Shown piece by piece: positions 25,178-34,523 of a stretch of DNA of 64,000 bases. The notes beneath the pieces were generated by a model, which saw only the letters and a list, made by a program, of their open reading frames with translations, did no database searches and was not told where the DNA came from. Made by a program: the position numbers and the translations under genes. Source of the stretch: CADEDH01 sp039029735 (GTDB lineage Bacteria; Actinomycetota; Acidimicrobiia; Acidimicrobiales; SZUA-35); NCBI GenBank assembly GCA_039029735.1, contig JBCCFL010000003.1, forward strand, positions 62,001 through 126,000. Reading direction: 5' to 3'. The first letter of the stretch is position 1. Each line of letters begins with the position of its first letter.

Positions 25178-25539
25178 CCATCCGCTCGCTGACGCTGCTG
25201 AGCCTCGGCGTTGGCATCGCATCGGTTCTGGCCCTGCTGGTCGGCCTGCGGAGCATCGGTGGGGTTCTCGCCCTCGTCCAGCTGTGTGGCCTCGTGGGGG
25301 CACCATTGGCCCTGATCCTCAACCGGCAGCTGCGATCTCGCAGCGTGGTCGCGGTACTGTCGGTGGCGCTGTCGATCGGCATGTCGGCGCTGGCTGCACA
25401 GTCACTCATCTGGTTCGATCTCGCCACCAGGCCGGCGTTGGTGGCCACGGCCACTGCCTACGGGTTGGTGCTGGCACTGCTGCTGGCCGAGCGCGACGCC
25501 GCTGAGGGCACCGGCCGGGCGAGGGAGCTCGACGCATGA
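25174..25539 (+). CDS. Small integral membrane protein
   Basis: A 121-residue protein with three to four hydrophobic helices (about 5-25, 28-46, 54-75 and 84-102) and a short charged C-terminus (ERDAAEGTGRARELDA). It overlaps the flippase stop by GTGA and the next start by ATGA, so it is a core member of the envelope polysaccharide operon. No family is recognised. It could be a subunit or assembly factor for the neighbouring membrane glycosyltransferase. Confidence 0.7.
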   Translation: MTIRSLTLLSLGVGIASVLALLVGLRSIGGVLALVQLCGLVGAPLALILNRQLRSRSVVAVLSVALSIGMSALAAQSLIWFDLATRPALVATATAYGLVLALLLAERDAAEGTGRARELDA

Positions 25540-27386
25540 CGTCCACGATCGAGCGGCCAGCGGAGGCGACCACCGAGGCGGTGTCGCGCTCACCACAGAT
25601 CACGCAATCGCCCATGCTCGGTATCGGGGTGGCGCTCGGCGCGCTCGGCCTCCTGCTGGCGATTGTGGCCGCCCGCACCACCGACTTCGCCGATGTCGAC
25701 GGCTACGGGCTGATCTCCGCCTTTCCCCAGACGTACTGGTTCGGGGTGGCCGCCGCCACCGTGGCGTCTGCACTGTTGCTGTGGTCGGCGCCGCGCTCGC
25801 CGCGCTTCGTGGGCGCGGCCGTTCCGGCGTTGTGGATCGGCGTGCTCCACACCGCCCCGCAGCTTGCCCACGCCTGGGCCCGGTTCTCGATCGTCTACAT
25901 CCACCTCGGCTTCATCGACGTGATCGACGACACCGCCACGGGTGACATCCTCATTGATGCCCGCTTCGCCTGGCCTGGTTTCTTCGGCCTGTTCGTGCCC
26001 GTGCTCGCCGATCTCGATCCGCAGGTCCTCGACTGGCTCATGCGGCTGTGGCCCACCGGCATCACGATCGCCACTGCGGTGCTCGTTGGGGCATTGGCAC
26101 GACGGTCGTACCCGAACCGACCCCTGATCGGCTCGGTGTCGGCGCTGGTGTTCATCGTGTTGTCGTGGACGGGCCAGGACTACTTCTCGCCACAGAGCCT
26201 CGGGTTCCTTCTGTACCTGGCAATCGTGATCGTGATCGAGAGCGGGCCGTTGCGGCCACAGGGCTCGTGGTCCTCAGTGGCGCCGATCCTGTCGCGCTTC
26301 GCCACCGCCGGCGGCGACCGGGCCGAAGCCCGGCAGCCGGCGTCGTTCGTTGCCCTGCTGATCCTGGGCTTCGGCGCCATTGCCTCGCACCCGCTCGCCC
26401 CGTTCTTCATTTGTGCCGGCCTCGCCATGCTCGGGTTCTACGGGCGAACGGTTGCCTGGCGGCTCCTCGTGATCCTGGGATTCTCCTACCTGCTGTGGGT
26501 GTACGTCGCTGCGCAGCCGTGGTGGGGGCCCCGGCTCGAAGAGCTCACCGGGCAGTTCGGTTCGTTCTTCTCGAACTTCGAATCGAGCACCGAGGAGCGA
26601 ACGGCGCTGTCGTCGCCTGAGCATCTCGTGGTCGCCCAGGTCCGTACGTGGGTCGGTCTGGCCACGTTCCTGTCCACACTGTTCCTCGGCTCGTTGATGG
26701 CGGCTGATCGGTTCCGGGCGCTGCGACCCACCCTGCCGCTCGCACCGCTGGCCGGCATCCCCGTGCTGGCCGCCGCGCTCCAGAGCTACGGCGGGGAGAT
26801 CATCATCCGGGTGCTGTTGTTCACGCTGCCGATGGCGAGCATTCTCGTGGCCAGGATGCTGCTGGCCGTGCCGCGGTCGGTGATGCCGCTCATGGTTCCG
26901 GTGTTCATGGCGGCGCTCACCCCGGCGTTCATCGTGGCGCGGTTCGGCAACGAGTCGTTCGAGATGACGACGGAAGCCGATTACCAGGCCGTGCAGGTGC
27001 TCTACGAGGAGATGCAGCCCGGCACGATGTTGATCGCCGACAACTCGTTCCTCCCATGGGGCACCCAGAACCGGCACACCCACGACCATCTCTACTCCCG
27101 GGCCGAGATCAGTGAGGCCTGGTTGGCCGACTTGCAGGCCAAGGCAATCGAACGTGGGAACGACGACATTCTGGTGGTGTTCACCCCCAGCCAGTCGGCG
27201 TTCCTCGAGCACGTCGAGAGTGCACCCCCGGACTCCCTCGATCGTGTGGGAGAATGGATGGCCACCCAGCCAGGTGTCCGGGTGGTCGCCCAGGGTGGTG
27301 GTGCATGGGTTCTCGGCGTGGACGTTCCCGACGAGGTCGACCCTGATGCCGACGCCAGTGGGATCGTGTCGGCCGTGGGGAGCTGA
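25536..27386 (+). CDS. Polytopic membrane protein, probable GT-C type glycosyltransferase
   Basis: A 616-residue protein with about 11-13 predicted membrane helices and two acidic residues early in the first outer loop (DFADVDGYGLI), the place where GT-C enzymes carry catalytic acid. WTGQDYFSPQSLGFLLYL after the third to fifth helices is a pattern I associate with actinobacterial GT-C-like membrane proteins. The last 150 residues are a soluble external domain. It would use a polyprenyl-linked sugar and build the envelope glycan outside the membrane; substrate unknown. It overlaps the preceding small membrane gene by ATGA. Confidence 0.65.
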   Translation: MTSTIERPAEATTEAVSRSPQITQSPMLGIGVALGALGLLLAIVAARTTDFADVDGYGLISAFPQTYWFGVAAATVASALLLWSAPRSPRFVGAAVPALWIGVLHTAPQLAHAWARFSIVYIHLGFIDVIDDTATGDILIDARFAWPGFFGLFVPVLADLDPQVLDWLMRLWPTGITIATAVLVGALARRSYPNRPLIGSVSALVFIVLSWTGQDYFSPQSLGFLLYLAIVIVIESGPLRPQGSWSSVAPILSRFATAGGDRAEARQPASFVALLILGFGAIASHPLAPFFICAGLAMLGFYGRTVAWRLLVILGFSYLLWVYVAAQPWWGPRLEELTGQFGSFFSNFESSTEERTALSSPEHLVVAQVRTWVGLATFLSTLFLGSLMAADRFRALRPTLPLAPLAGIPVLAAALQSYGGEIIIRVLLFTLPMASILVARMLLAVPRSVMPLMVPVFMAALTPAFIVARFGNESFEMTTEADYQAVQVLYEEMQPGTMLIADNSFLPWGTQNRHTHDHLYSRAEISEAWLADLQAKAIERGNDDILVVFTPSQSAFLEHVESAPPDSLDRVGEWMATQPGVRVVAQGGGAWVLGVDVPDEVDPDADASGIVSAVGS

Positions 27387-27407
27387 GAGGCAGTCGGGGC
27401 AGCGAGG

Positions 27408-27851
27408 ATGGGGCAACTCGGAACACAACTCCTGGGCCTGTTCTTCATCGTGATGCCCCTCGTGGCGATCCGGTGGAATCTGGCCGGCAAGGCCAAGCGT
27501 CGCAAGGACCGGCCGAACCTTCTCGCCCCCGAAGGGGGTGGCAACCGGTGGCGCCTCGAGGTCTACTCGAACGCCGACGACGTGAAGCCGGCGTTCGTGC
27601 GGCCGGCCGACGTGCCCTTCCCGGTGAAGACGGTGGAGTCGGCCAAGGCTGCCCAGGCCCGCTTTGCTCCTGACAAGGCGTGGACGTTGCCCCGCATGGA
27701 ACTCGACGTCGAGGTCGCCGATCCGTTCACCACGGAGGTCTTCGCCGGGCTGCTCGGCCACGAGCACAACGTTCGCCTCGTCACCGGCAACGAGGCAGTG
27801 GTCGATGCGTCGTCGCTCCGGCTACGAATCCGCCGCTTCCGCTTCTCCTGA
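27408..27851 (+). CDS. Hypothetical protein with one N-terminal membrane helix
   Basis: A 147-residue protein. Residues 5-25 (GTQLLGLFFIVMPLVAIRW) form a likely signal anchor followed by positive residues (KAKRRKDR); the rest is soluble with no recognised motif. It is the last gene of the polysaccharide operon, 21 bases after the membrane glycosyltransferase. Its last 30 bases overlap the convergent thioesterase gene, so the two transcripts collide tail to tail. Function unknown. Confidence 0.65.
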   Translation: MGQLGTQLLGLFFIVMPLVAIRWNLAGKAKRRKDRPNLLAPEGGGNRWRLEVYSNADDVKPAFVRPADVPFPVKTVESAKAAQARFAPDKAWTLPRMELDVEVADPFTTEVFAGLLGHEHNVRLVTGNEAVVDASSLRLRIRRFRFS

Positions 27852-28562
27852 TCCGTTCATCGCCTCGAACATCTCCATCGGGATCTGGATGAACACGGCC
27901 TCGGCCGTCGCGAGGGTGGTGCCGCTCGCGGTGGCCTCGGCCAACACGGTGGTCTTGCGCCCGTCGACGCCGCCCAGGCGGGCCCGGAACTCGATCGGTT
28001 CACCGAGGGGTGCACCGGCCTGGTACCGCACCGACAGCGTGCCGGTGAACGCCGGCGGCATGCCGAGCGCCACGAACAGCGCCCCCATCACCTCGTCGAA
28101 CGCTGCGGCCAGCATGCCACCGTGCACCCGGGTGGGCGGCCCCTCGTAGGTCGGCCCAAACGTCATCGACGCCACGCTCTCGTCGCCGTCGCGCCAGAAT
28201 CGGGCACCGGAGGCGATGGGGTTGAGGCGCCCACCCACGAACGACAGCACGTCGAAGCTGAACTCGCCGCCGTCGGCGGCTGCAGCCGGCCACTGACCTG
28301 TTCGGCGGAAGTGCTCGATGCGGTGAGGGCCGCTGTAGCGCTCGAAGGCGTCGGCCTTGGTGCGCGGGTCGCCCGTGCGCTCCACCTGGTCGACGAGGCG
28401 TTCGAGCTCGGTCGCGACCCGTTCGCTGAGCTCAGGGGTGATCGTGTGGCCGAGGAGAGCCGCACCAAGGCGCTGGACGGCCGCCGCCGCACGGCGCTCG
28501 GCGGCAGGAACGATGGGGCCCGTTGGCTGTGGGGGCTCGGAGGGGTCGGTGGCGTCGGCCAT
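27822..28562 (-). CDS. PaaI-type hotdog thioesterase
   Basis: A 246-residue protein whose C-terminal 130 residues are a hotdog thioesterase: PPTRVHGGMLAAAFDEVMG has the HGG and the Asp of the PaaI/4HBT active site, followed by TGTLSVRYQAGAPLGEP. The N-terminal 100 residues are helical. It would hydrolyse an acyl- or aryl-CoA. The ATG at 28562 overlaps the stop of the upstream cupin gene by one base (TGATG); the longer frame up to 28829 is the cupin gene's shadow. It overlaps the convergent membrane gene by 30 bases. Confidence 0.85.
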   Translation of the reverse strand: MADATDPSEPPQPTGPIVPAAERRAAAAVQRLGAALLGHTITPELSERVATELERLVDQVERTGDPRTKADAFERYSGPHRIEHFRRTGQWPAAAADGGEFSFDVLSFVGGRLNPIASGARFWRDGDESVASMTFGPTYEGPPTRVHGGMLAAAFDEVMGALFVALGMPPAFTGTLSVRYQAGAPLGEPIEFRARLGGVDGRKTTVLAEATASGTTLATAEAVFIQIPMEMFEAMNGSGEAEAADS

Positions 28563-28939
28563 CAACGGGCCCCGCCAGCGTCGTCGTCGAGTGGCACGAA
28601 CAGGCAGGCACGCGGTTGGCCCTCGACATTGCGGCTGATGTGCCCCTGGCCGGTGGTGTCCTCGGCGAGGAGGATCTCTCCCGGGCCGAGCACCCGCGTC
28701 GACCCGTCGCCGATCTCGATCTCGACCGAGCCGGTGAGGTTGACCACGAGCTGGCGTCGCGGCGCGTTGTGCCAATCGAGGTGGTAATCGCCGGGAACCT
28801 CGCGGAACATCACCCCCGAGCCGGGCCACAGCCGGGACAAGGCACCGCTGAGCCCCGACGGGTCACCGTCGAGTGGCACCTCCACATCCTCGAAGTGAGA
28901 CTGGCCGTCGTCGCCGGTGTAGATGCGCAGGAGCTTCAT
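28562..28939 (-). CDS. Cupin-domain protein
   Basis: A 125-residue single-cupin protein. WPGSGVMFREVPGDYHLDWH and PRRQLVVNLTGSVEIEIGDG give cupin motif 1-like strands, and LGPGEILLAEDTTGQGH motif 2 with the late His. At least three possible metal ligands (His, Glu, His) are present. Small cupins of this shape occur as isomerases, dioxygenases or ligand sensors; no substrate can be named. It is the first gene of a two-gene unit with the thioesterase and starts from a leaderless-type promoter at 28948-28953. Confidence 0.8.
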   Translation of the reverse strand: MKLLRIYTGDDGQSHFEDVEVPLDGDPSGLSGALSRLWPGSGVMFREVPGDYHLDWHNAPRRQLVVNLTGSVEIEIGDGSTRVLGPGEILLAEDTTGQGHISRNVEGQPRACLFVPLDDDAGGAR

Positions 28940-28947
28940 GGGCTGCG

Positions 28948-28953
28948 ATGCTA
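28948..28953 (-). promoter_or_regulatory. -10 hexamer of the cupin-thioesterase unit
   Basis: Read on the minus strand this is TAGCAT, eight bases before the ATG at 28939. The divergent hydratase gene at 29005 has instead a GAGGAG ribosome-binding site at 28992-28997. Confidence 0.5.
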
Positions 28954-29004
28954 GTGCCGGCCGGAGGTGGGGACCGCCGGCGACAGACTTCGAGGAGTAG
29001 ACAG

Positions 29005-29832
29005 ATGCCGCGTACGTTCGATACTGGAACGACTGAGCTCACGTGTGAGATCGATGATGCCGGGGTAGCCGTCATCACTATGAACCGGCCGGAGCGGCGC
29101 AACGCGCTCACCGACGCGATGCTCAGTGGGCTCTCCGCCTCGCTGGCCGAGGTGGAGACTGCTCCCGACGTGCGGTGCGTCGTGCTCACCGGCGCTGGCG
29201 GTGCGTTCTGCGCTGGCGGCGACGTGAAGGGATTCGCCGAGGGCGGTGGTGCCGGTGGCGGCTCCAGCTCGTGGGACGCCGGAGTCCATACCCAGCGCCT
29301 CAGTCACCGCAACACCTCCGGCGCCCTGTTCGGCATGCCCAAGCCGACGCTGGCGGCCATCCCCGGTGCCGCCGCCGGTGCTGGGTTGTCGTTGGCGCTG
29401 GCGTGCGACATGCGGGTGGCGGTCGACACGGCCATCATCACCACGGCGTTTGCCCGGGTGGGGCTCGCCGGTGACTACGGCGGCACGTGGTTCCTCACCC
29501 AGCTGGTGGGCCCGGCCAAGGCCAAGGAGCTCTACATGCTTCCCGAGCGGATGGACATGGCCACCGCACAGGAGTTGGGCCTGGTGAACAAGGTGGCCTC
29601 TGCGGAGGACTACGAGGCCCTCTGGTCGGACATGGCGGCCCGGCTCGCGTCCGGCCCTCCGATCGCCTACCGGTACATGAAAGAGAACATCAATCGCTCG
29701 GTGACCGGCGATCTCGCCACCTGTCTGGAGCTCGAGTCCACCCACCACCGCCATACGGGCACCACCGAGGATCACATGGAGGCGTCGCGCGCCTTCGTCG
29801 AGAAGCGCGAGCCGGTGTTCCGCGGCGTCTGA
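29005..29832 (+). CDS. Enoyl-CoA hydratase/isomerase family protein
   Basis: A 275-residue crotonase-fold enzyme. The oxyanion-hole segments are visible: TGAGGAFCAGGDVKGF and AIPGAAAGAGLSLALACDMR. The catalytic-region loop reads GLAGDYGGTWFLTQ, with Asp in the place often taken by the hydratase Glu, so an isomerase or a different crotonase reaction is possible. ATG at 29005 follows GAGGAG by seven bases; an upstream in-frame ATG lies inside the divergent cupin gene. It ends just before a strong hairpin and converges on the fused CoA-transferase genes. Confidence 0.9.
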   Translation: MPRTFDTGTTELTCEIDDAGVAVITMNRPERRNALTDAMLSGLSASLAEVETAPDVRCVVLTGAGGAFCAGGDVKGFAEGGGAGGGSSSWDAGVHTQRLSHRNTSGALFGMPKPTLAAIPGAAAGAGLSLALACDMRVAVDTAIITTAFARVGLAGDYGGTWFLTQLVGPAKAKELYMLPERMDMATAQELGLVNKVASAEDYEALWSDMAARLASGPPIAYRYMKENINRSVTGDLATCLELESTHHRHTGTTEDHMEASRAFVEKREPVFRGV

Positions 29833-29840
29833 CGGCCGGA

Positions 29841-29879
29841 GTACGCCCCGCGCCGAGCGCACGGCCGGCGCGGGCGTAC
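29841..29879. terminator. Hairpin between convergent genes, likely bidirectional terminator
   Basis: Bases 29841-29855 (GTACGCCCCGCGCCG) pair with 29866-29879 (CGGCGCGGGCGTAC), with one bulged C and a ten-base loop. It lies eight bases after the hydratase stop and eleven before the end of the convergent gene. No T-run follows on either strand, as is common for actinobacterial hairpins. Confidence 0.6.
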
Positions 29880-29889
29880 CTGCAGCGGC

Positions 29890-32364
29890 CTAGAGCGGCG
29901 TGCCGTCGGGGCCGCGGTAGTCGAGGCTGAGGTGGCCCTCCTCGTCGAGGGCCTGGTACTCCTCGGCGCTGAGGCCCAGCAGATCGCGATACACCGCCTC
30001 GTTGTGGCCGCCCATCACGGGAAGCGGGTCCCACCGGAGGTCGGGCCCATCCCAGCGCCAGACATGGGTGGGATGCAGATGCGTTCCGGTGTCGGAGCTG
30101 CCGTTGGGGCGGAACATGCCTCGCTGTTGCAGATGGGGGTTCTCGAACGCATCGAGCTCGTGGAGCACCGGCGCTGCGGGCACACCGTGCTCCTGGGCGG
30201 CGTGGAACACCGCCATCGGTGTCAAGCCAGCTGTCCACGCCGCCAGGTGCTCGTCAATCTCGTCGTGGTGGGCGCGGCGACCGTCCGCGGTGGCGAACCG
30301 CTCGTCGTCGGCCCACGCCGGTGCACCCATGGCGGCCACGAGGCCAGCCCACTCCTCGTCGTTGCCGACCGAGATCACCGCCCAGGCGTCGGTGCCGGTG
30401 CACGGATAGCACCCCTGGGGGGCGCGGGTGGCGTGACGGTTGCCCATCGCCGTGTGCACGGTTCCGGTACGTCCGGCGTCGATGAGCAACTCGCCGATGT
30501 GGTTCAGCATGTTCTCGGCCTGGGACAGCTCCACCAGTTCGCCGACGCCGGTGGCCTCCCGGCGTCGCAGCGCCATCATGGCGGCGAACGCACCGGCCGA
30601 GCCGGTGGCCGCGTCCATGTGGAACACCGACTCGTTCTCGCTCGGATCGCCGTCGAGGTAGCCACGTATCGCGCCGAGGCCGCACAGGGCCTCGAAGTTC
30701 ACACCGAAGCCCAGGTAGTCGCGGTATGGCCCCTCCATGCCGACCGACGGCATCCGGATCATGATCAGCTGGTCGTTGCGAGCGTGCAGGGTGTCCCAGT
30801 CGAGGCCGAGCTTCGAGAGCAGGTCGATCGAGTTGTTCTCGATGAGGATGTCGCACTCCTCGACCAAGCGGAGCAGGGTCTCCCGCCCGAGGTCGGTTCG
30901 CAGATCGAGCGTCACGCTCCGCTTGTTGCGGGCGTGGGCGTTGAACAGCGCCACCCGATTCCAGGGTCGCTCGCCGGGGTCTGCGTCGGGATAGCCGCCG
31001 AAGATTCCACCGATGTCAGCCACGATCTCGGCCGGCGGCCGGGGAAGCATGCCCCGGGTGGCCGACGGGAAGATGTATGGGTTGTCAACGCGCACGATGT
31101 CGGCCCCGAGGTCGCCGAGCAGGCAGGTGGCGTAGGGCCCGGCCCACACCACCGTGAGGTCGAGCACCCGCACCCCGTCGAGCGGCAGCCGGTCGCCCCC
31201 GTTGGCCGCCACTGCTGTCGCCGCTTCGGGGCGGGTGGGAGCTGCTGCCAGCTCGGATCGGATCTGCTGCTCGTGTTCGCCGATCCGGGGAGCGGGGTGA
31301 CGCAGCGTCCAGCCGTCGTCCATCCGTATCGGTGCGCCGGGCTGGGTCACCGGGCCGGCCACGGGGTGGTCGACGTCGACGAAGAAGCCCCTCTCGGTGA
31401 GGTGAGGATCCTCGAGCAGATCGACGGGGTGATTCACTGCCGTCACAGGCCAACCCTTCGCCTGGGCTTCGGTCATGGCGTCGGTCTTGGTGCGGGTGAG
31501 CGTCCAGGCGAGCAGGTGCGCGTCGGCCTCGTCGGGCACGGTCTCGCTGAGGAGGAACTCGGCCGGATCGGCATACAACTCGGCGAGATCGGGGTTCTCG
31601 GTGACGGCGATCATCCGGGGGATCCAGTTCATGAGGGTGGAGACCTGCACATGGCCGTCGGCGGTCGGCCGGCAGCCGTTGGGCAAGACACCGTTCGAGT
31701 AGCCGCCCGACCGCTCCACGTTCTCGTTGCGGTACGCCCCGTAGAGCAGGTAGGTCATCCGCCGGTCGATCGAGCCCACTTGGGTTTCCACGTTGGCCAG
31801 GTCGACGTGCACGCCCGATCCCCGTTGTTCCTTCACCCGCAGGGCCGACAGCGCAGCCAACGCAGCGATGGTTCCGCACTGGTACTGCCCCAGGGCCGCG
31901 CCCATCTTGACTGGCTCGCGGTCGGGGTCTCCGGTCGCTGACATCGGACCACCGAGGGCGAAGTGAACGATCTCCTCCCCGTGGAACCCGGCGTAGGGGC
32001 CGGTCCGCCCAAACGACGTCACCGACACCACCACCAGCTGGGGGTGGCGGGCCCGCAGGGCATCGCCATCGGTCTCCTCGCCACAGAGCACGATGTCGGC
32101 CCATTCGCACAACTCCTCGACCAGGGCATCGTCGGGGCCGGCGATGATCGATCGCTTGTTGGTGTTCAGGTGGAGGAAGGTGGCGCTGGCATCGGGGTTC
32201 GGTCCCGTCTCGGGAAACGGGCCGAGGGCGCGGCTGCGGTCGCCGGCGGGAGGTTCCACCTTGATCACGTCGGCCCCGTAGTCGGCCAGGAGCTTGCCCG
32301 CATAGGGCCCGGCGATTCCCTGGCTGAGCTCGACCACCCGGAGCTCGGACAGTGGCTGGGTCAT
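29890..32364 (-). CDS. Fused two-domain class III (CaiB/BaiF) CoA-transferase
   Basis: An 824-residue protein with two family III CoA-transferase domains in one chain (about 5-375 and 395-800); normal members have about 400. Each domain repeats the family pattern: RVVELSQGIAGPYAGKLLAD...DVIKVEPP and RVLDLTVVWAGPYATCLLGD. In domain 1 the catalytic Asp position is Gln160 (ALGQYQCG); in domain 2 it is kept as Asp584 (FHMDAATG). One active and one inactive half mirror heteromeric enzymes such as BbsEF. These enzymes move CoA from one acid to another. The ATG overlaps the next upstream gene by ATGA. Substrates are not identifiable. Confidence 0.9.
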   Translation of the reverse strand: MTQPLSELRVVELSQGIAGPYAGKLLADYGADVIKVEPPAGDRSRALGPFPETGPNPDASATFLHLNTNKRSIIAGPDDALVEELCEWADIVLCGEETDGDALRARHPQLVVVSVTSFGRTGPYAGFHGEEIVHFALGGPMSATGDPDREPVKMGAALGQYQCGTIAALAALSALRVKEQRGSGVHVDLANVETQVGSIDRRMTYLLYGAYRNENVERSGGYSNGVLPNGCRPTADGHVQVSTLMNWIPRMIAVTENPDLAELYADPAEFLLSETVPDEADAHLLAWTLTRTKTDAMTEAQAKGWPVTAVNHPVDLLEDPHLTERGFFVDVDHPVAGPVTQPGAPIRMDDGWTLRHPAPRIGEHEQQIRSELAAAPTRPEAATAVAANGGDRLPLDGVRVLDLTVVWAGPYATCLLGDLGADIVRVDNPYIFPSATRGMLPRPPAEIVADIGGIFGGYPDADPGERPWNRVALFNAHARNKRSVTLDLRTDLGRETLLRLVEECDILIENNSIDLLSKLGLDWDTLHARNDQLIMIRMPSVGMEGPYRDYLGFGVNFEALCGLGAIRGYLDGDPSENESVFHMDAATGSAGAFAAMMALRRREATGVGELVELSQAENMLNHIGELLIDAGRTGTVHTAMGNRHATRAPQGCYPCTGTDAWAVISVGNDEEWAGLVAAMGAPAWADDERFATADGRRAHHDEIDEHLAAWTAGLTPMAVFHAAQEHGVPAAPVLHELDAFENPHLQQRGMFRPNGSSDTGTHLHPTHVWRWDGPDLRWDPLPVMGGHNEAVYRDLLGLSAEEYQALDEEGHLSLDYRGPDGTPL

Positions 32365-34523
32365 GATGATGCTCCTGGAGTGGATGGCGGTGGCGATGGC
32401 GATGGATGGGACGATGACAGCGGCGGAGGCAGGGTGTGTGGCGCAGTCCGAGCAGCGTGCGATGCGATCTCGGCTCCATGCTCATCCAGTGAGGGGGCCG
32501 GTGCCGGAGGAGGCCCCGCACCACCAACGAGCTGGCCCACCGTCGTGAGTGGGCCGTGATCGGCGAAGCTGGCCTCGACGACCAGGCCGTTGGCGCTGGC
32601 GATCTCCGTGCCGGTGATGCCGTGCCTTGCGATCCGCACCTCCTGGTCGCCGTCGCGCCAGAACAGGGCCCCGTCTCGCTCGAACCAGCTGTGTTCGGGG
32701 TCGGGGCCGGCGTGGTCGAATCCACCCTCCTCGGGTGCCGGTCGACCGGCGAAGCGGGTGAACTCGGCCGCCTGTGCAGCCATCGTGCTGGCCACCAGGG
32801 AGGTGTCCACGTGGTGCACGGTGCCCGTGGCGAGCCGATCGTGGGCGGCGAGGGCAACGCCGAACGCACCGAGCAGCGGCGTCATGAGGTCGTGAATGGG
32901 GACCGAGAGGAACACCGGCTCCGATCCGGTGCCTCCCTGGGCGGCCATCAGCCCGCCGAGCGCCTGCACCAGCGGATCGAAGGCGGGCCGGGCCGCCATC
33001 GACGCATCGTGGCCGTAGCCCGGGGCGCTGACCGTGATCAGGCTCGGGTTGATGGCGTGAAGGGTGGCCCGATCAGCGCCGAGCCGCTCGGCGACTCCGG
33101 GTCGGAAGTTCTCGATCACCACGTCGGCGGTGGCGGCCAGCCGATGGAACGTGGCTCGACCCTCATCGCTGTTGAGGTCGAGGGCGATGCTGCGCTTGCC
33201 CTGGTTCCAGCTCAGAAACGGCATGCCAATGCCGCGGAACGCGTCGCCAGTCGGCGGTTCGATCTTGATCACATCGGCGCCGAGCATGGCGAGGTGGCGA
33301 CTGATGACCGGCCCGGCGATGAACGACGCAAGGTCGAGCACGGTGAGCCCGGCCAAGGGGAGTTCGGCTGACCGGTCCCCGGTGCCTGGCGGCACGATGG
33401 CGCGCTCGGCGGCGGCCCATTCGGAGGCGATCGTTGACAGGTCGTCAGCTCCCAGCAGGGGAGCGGCGCGACGCACCGAGCCCGGGGCCGCCTCGAGGTT
33501 CACCGGCACGCCCATCATCGACACGGGCCCGAGATCAGGGTGCTCGACCGTGACGTCGAGCCCGTTGGCGGCCACCATCGACGTGGCGAGAAATGCGTCG
33601 CGGTCGAGAACTGGCTGAGCGGGCACGTCGGCGGCGGCCAGGAGCGCCAGCCACTCGGCCCGTGGCCGGGTGGCGAACACCTCGTCGAGAATGGGTGTGA
33701 TGACGGCGATGGCCTCGTCGAGCATCAGGCCCCACGGCGGATTGGCCAGCTCGGGATCGTCGAGGAGGTCAGGCCGGCCGATGACGTGCAGCATGCGTTC
33801 GTAGAACCGTGCGGTGCCACAAGCCAGGAAGAACCACTCGCCATCGCCGGCCTCGACCAGGCGATAACAGCCGACGCGCCCTTTCGAGCCGAGCGCCGAG
33901 TCGCCGGGTCGTGGCTCGGTCGAGTCACCGATCGTGGTGTCGCCGAGTTGGATCGCCGCCGCGCCGGCCACGTCCGACACCTCGTAGGTCGGCACCGCTT
34001 CGCGGCTGCGCCGAACGTGCAGGCCCGACACTGCGGCCAACGCACCGAGCACGCCGGCAGCGTAGGACGCAAGTGGCACCACCACGTCGACAGGAACTTC
34101 GGCGTAGGACTGCTGGCCCCACGCGATTCCGGTGGCGGCGTGGAGCAGCTGGCGGCTGAAGGGCGCGTCGACCAGTGGGCCGCGCTCGCCCCATGGCGGC
34201 ATCGCCACGATGACCGCCGTCGGATTGGCGGCCCGGAGGGCGGCGCTGTGGCCAGCCCGATCGGTGATCACCACGTCGGCCGCGGCCACCAGGGGAGCCA
34301 TCGCGGTGTCGTCGGCGATCACGGCTCGCTTGTTGCGATTCAACGTCTGGAACCCCGGGTCGGCCCGGTACGGGTCGCCAGTCTCGGGCTCCACCTTCAC
34401 CACATCGGCGCCCTGGTCGGCCAGGAACATGGCGGCATAGGGCCCGCCGATCCCCGACGCAAGGTCGAGTACCCGGATCCCGTGCAGGACACCGGGCACC
34501 GTCGGGCCCGAGCCGGCGGGCAT
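32361..34523 (-). CDS. Fused two-domain class III (CaiB/BaiF) CoA-transferase
   Basis: A 720-residue second tandem fusion directly upstream of the first. Domain 1 (about 12-355) has RVLDLASGIGGPYAAMFLAD and VVKVEPETGDPYR but the catalytic Asp position is Ser153 (PLASYAAG). Domain 2 (about 370-690) starts TVLDLASFIAGPVISRHLAM and keeps Asp545 (PIHDLMTP). So, as in its neighbour, only the second half looks catalytic. Domain 2 is shorter at its C-terminus. It is coupled to the downstream fusion (ATGA) and to the upstream acyl-CoA synthetase (shared base at 34523), a three-gene CoA-activation unit. Confidence 0.9.
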   Translation of the reverse strand: MPAGSGPTVPGVLHGIRVLDLASGIGGPYAAMFLADQGADVVKVEPETGDPYRADPGFQTLNRNKRAVIADDTAMAPLVAAADVVITDRAGHSAALRAANPTAVIVAMPPWGERGPLVDAPFSRQLLHAATGIAWGQQSYAEVPVDVVVPLASYAAGVLGALAAVSGLHVRRSREAVPTYEVSDVAGAAAIQLGDTTIGDSTEPRPGDSALGSKGRVGCYRLVEAGDGEWFFLACGTARFYERMLHVIGRPDLLDDPELANPPWGLMLDEAIAVITPILDEVFATRPRAEWLALLAAADVPAQPVLDRDAFLATSMVAANGLDVTVEHPDLGPVSMMGVPVNLEAAPGSVRRAAPLLGADDLSTIASEWAAAERAIVPPGTGDRSAELPLAGLTVLDLASFIAGPVISRHLAMLGADVIKIEPPTGDAFRGIGMPFLSWNQGKRSIALDLNSDEGRATFHRLAATADVVIENFRPGVAERLGADRATLHAINPSLITVSAPGYGHDASMAARPAFDPLVQALGGLMAAQGGTGSEPVFLSVPIHDLMTPLLGAFGVALAAHDRLATGTVHHVDTSLVASTMAAQAAEFTRFAGRPAPEEGGFDHAGPDPEHSWFERDGALFWRDGDQEVRIARHGITGTEIASANGLVVEASFADHGPLTTVGQLVGGAGPPPAPAPSLDEHGAEIASHAARTAPHTLPPPLSSSHPSPSPPPSTPGASS

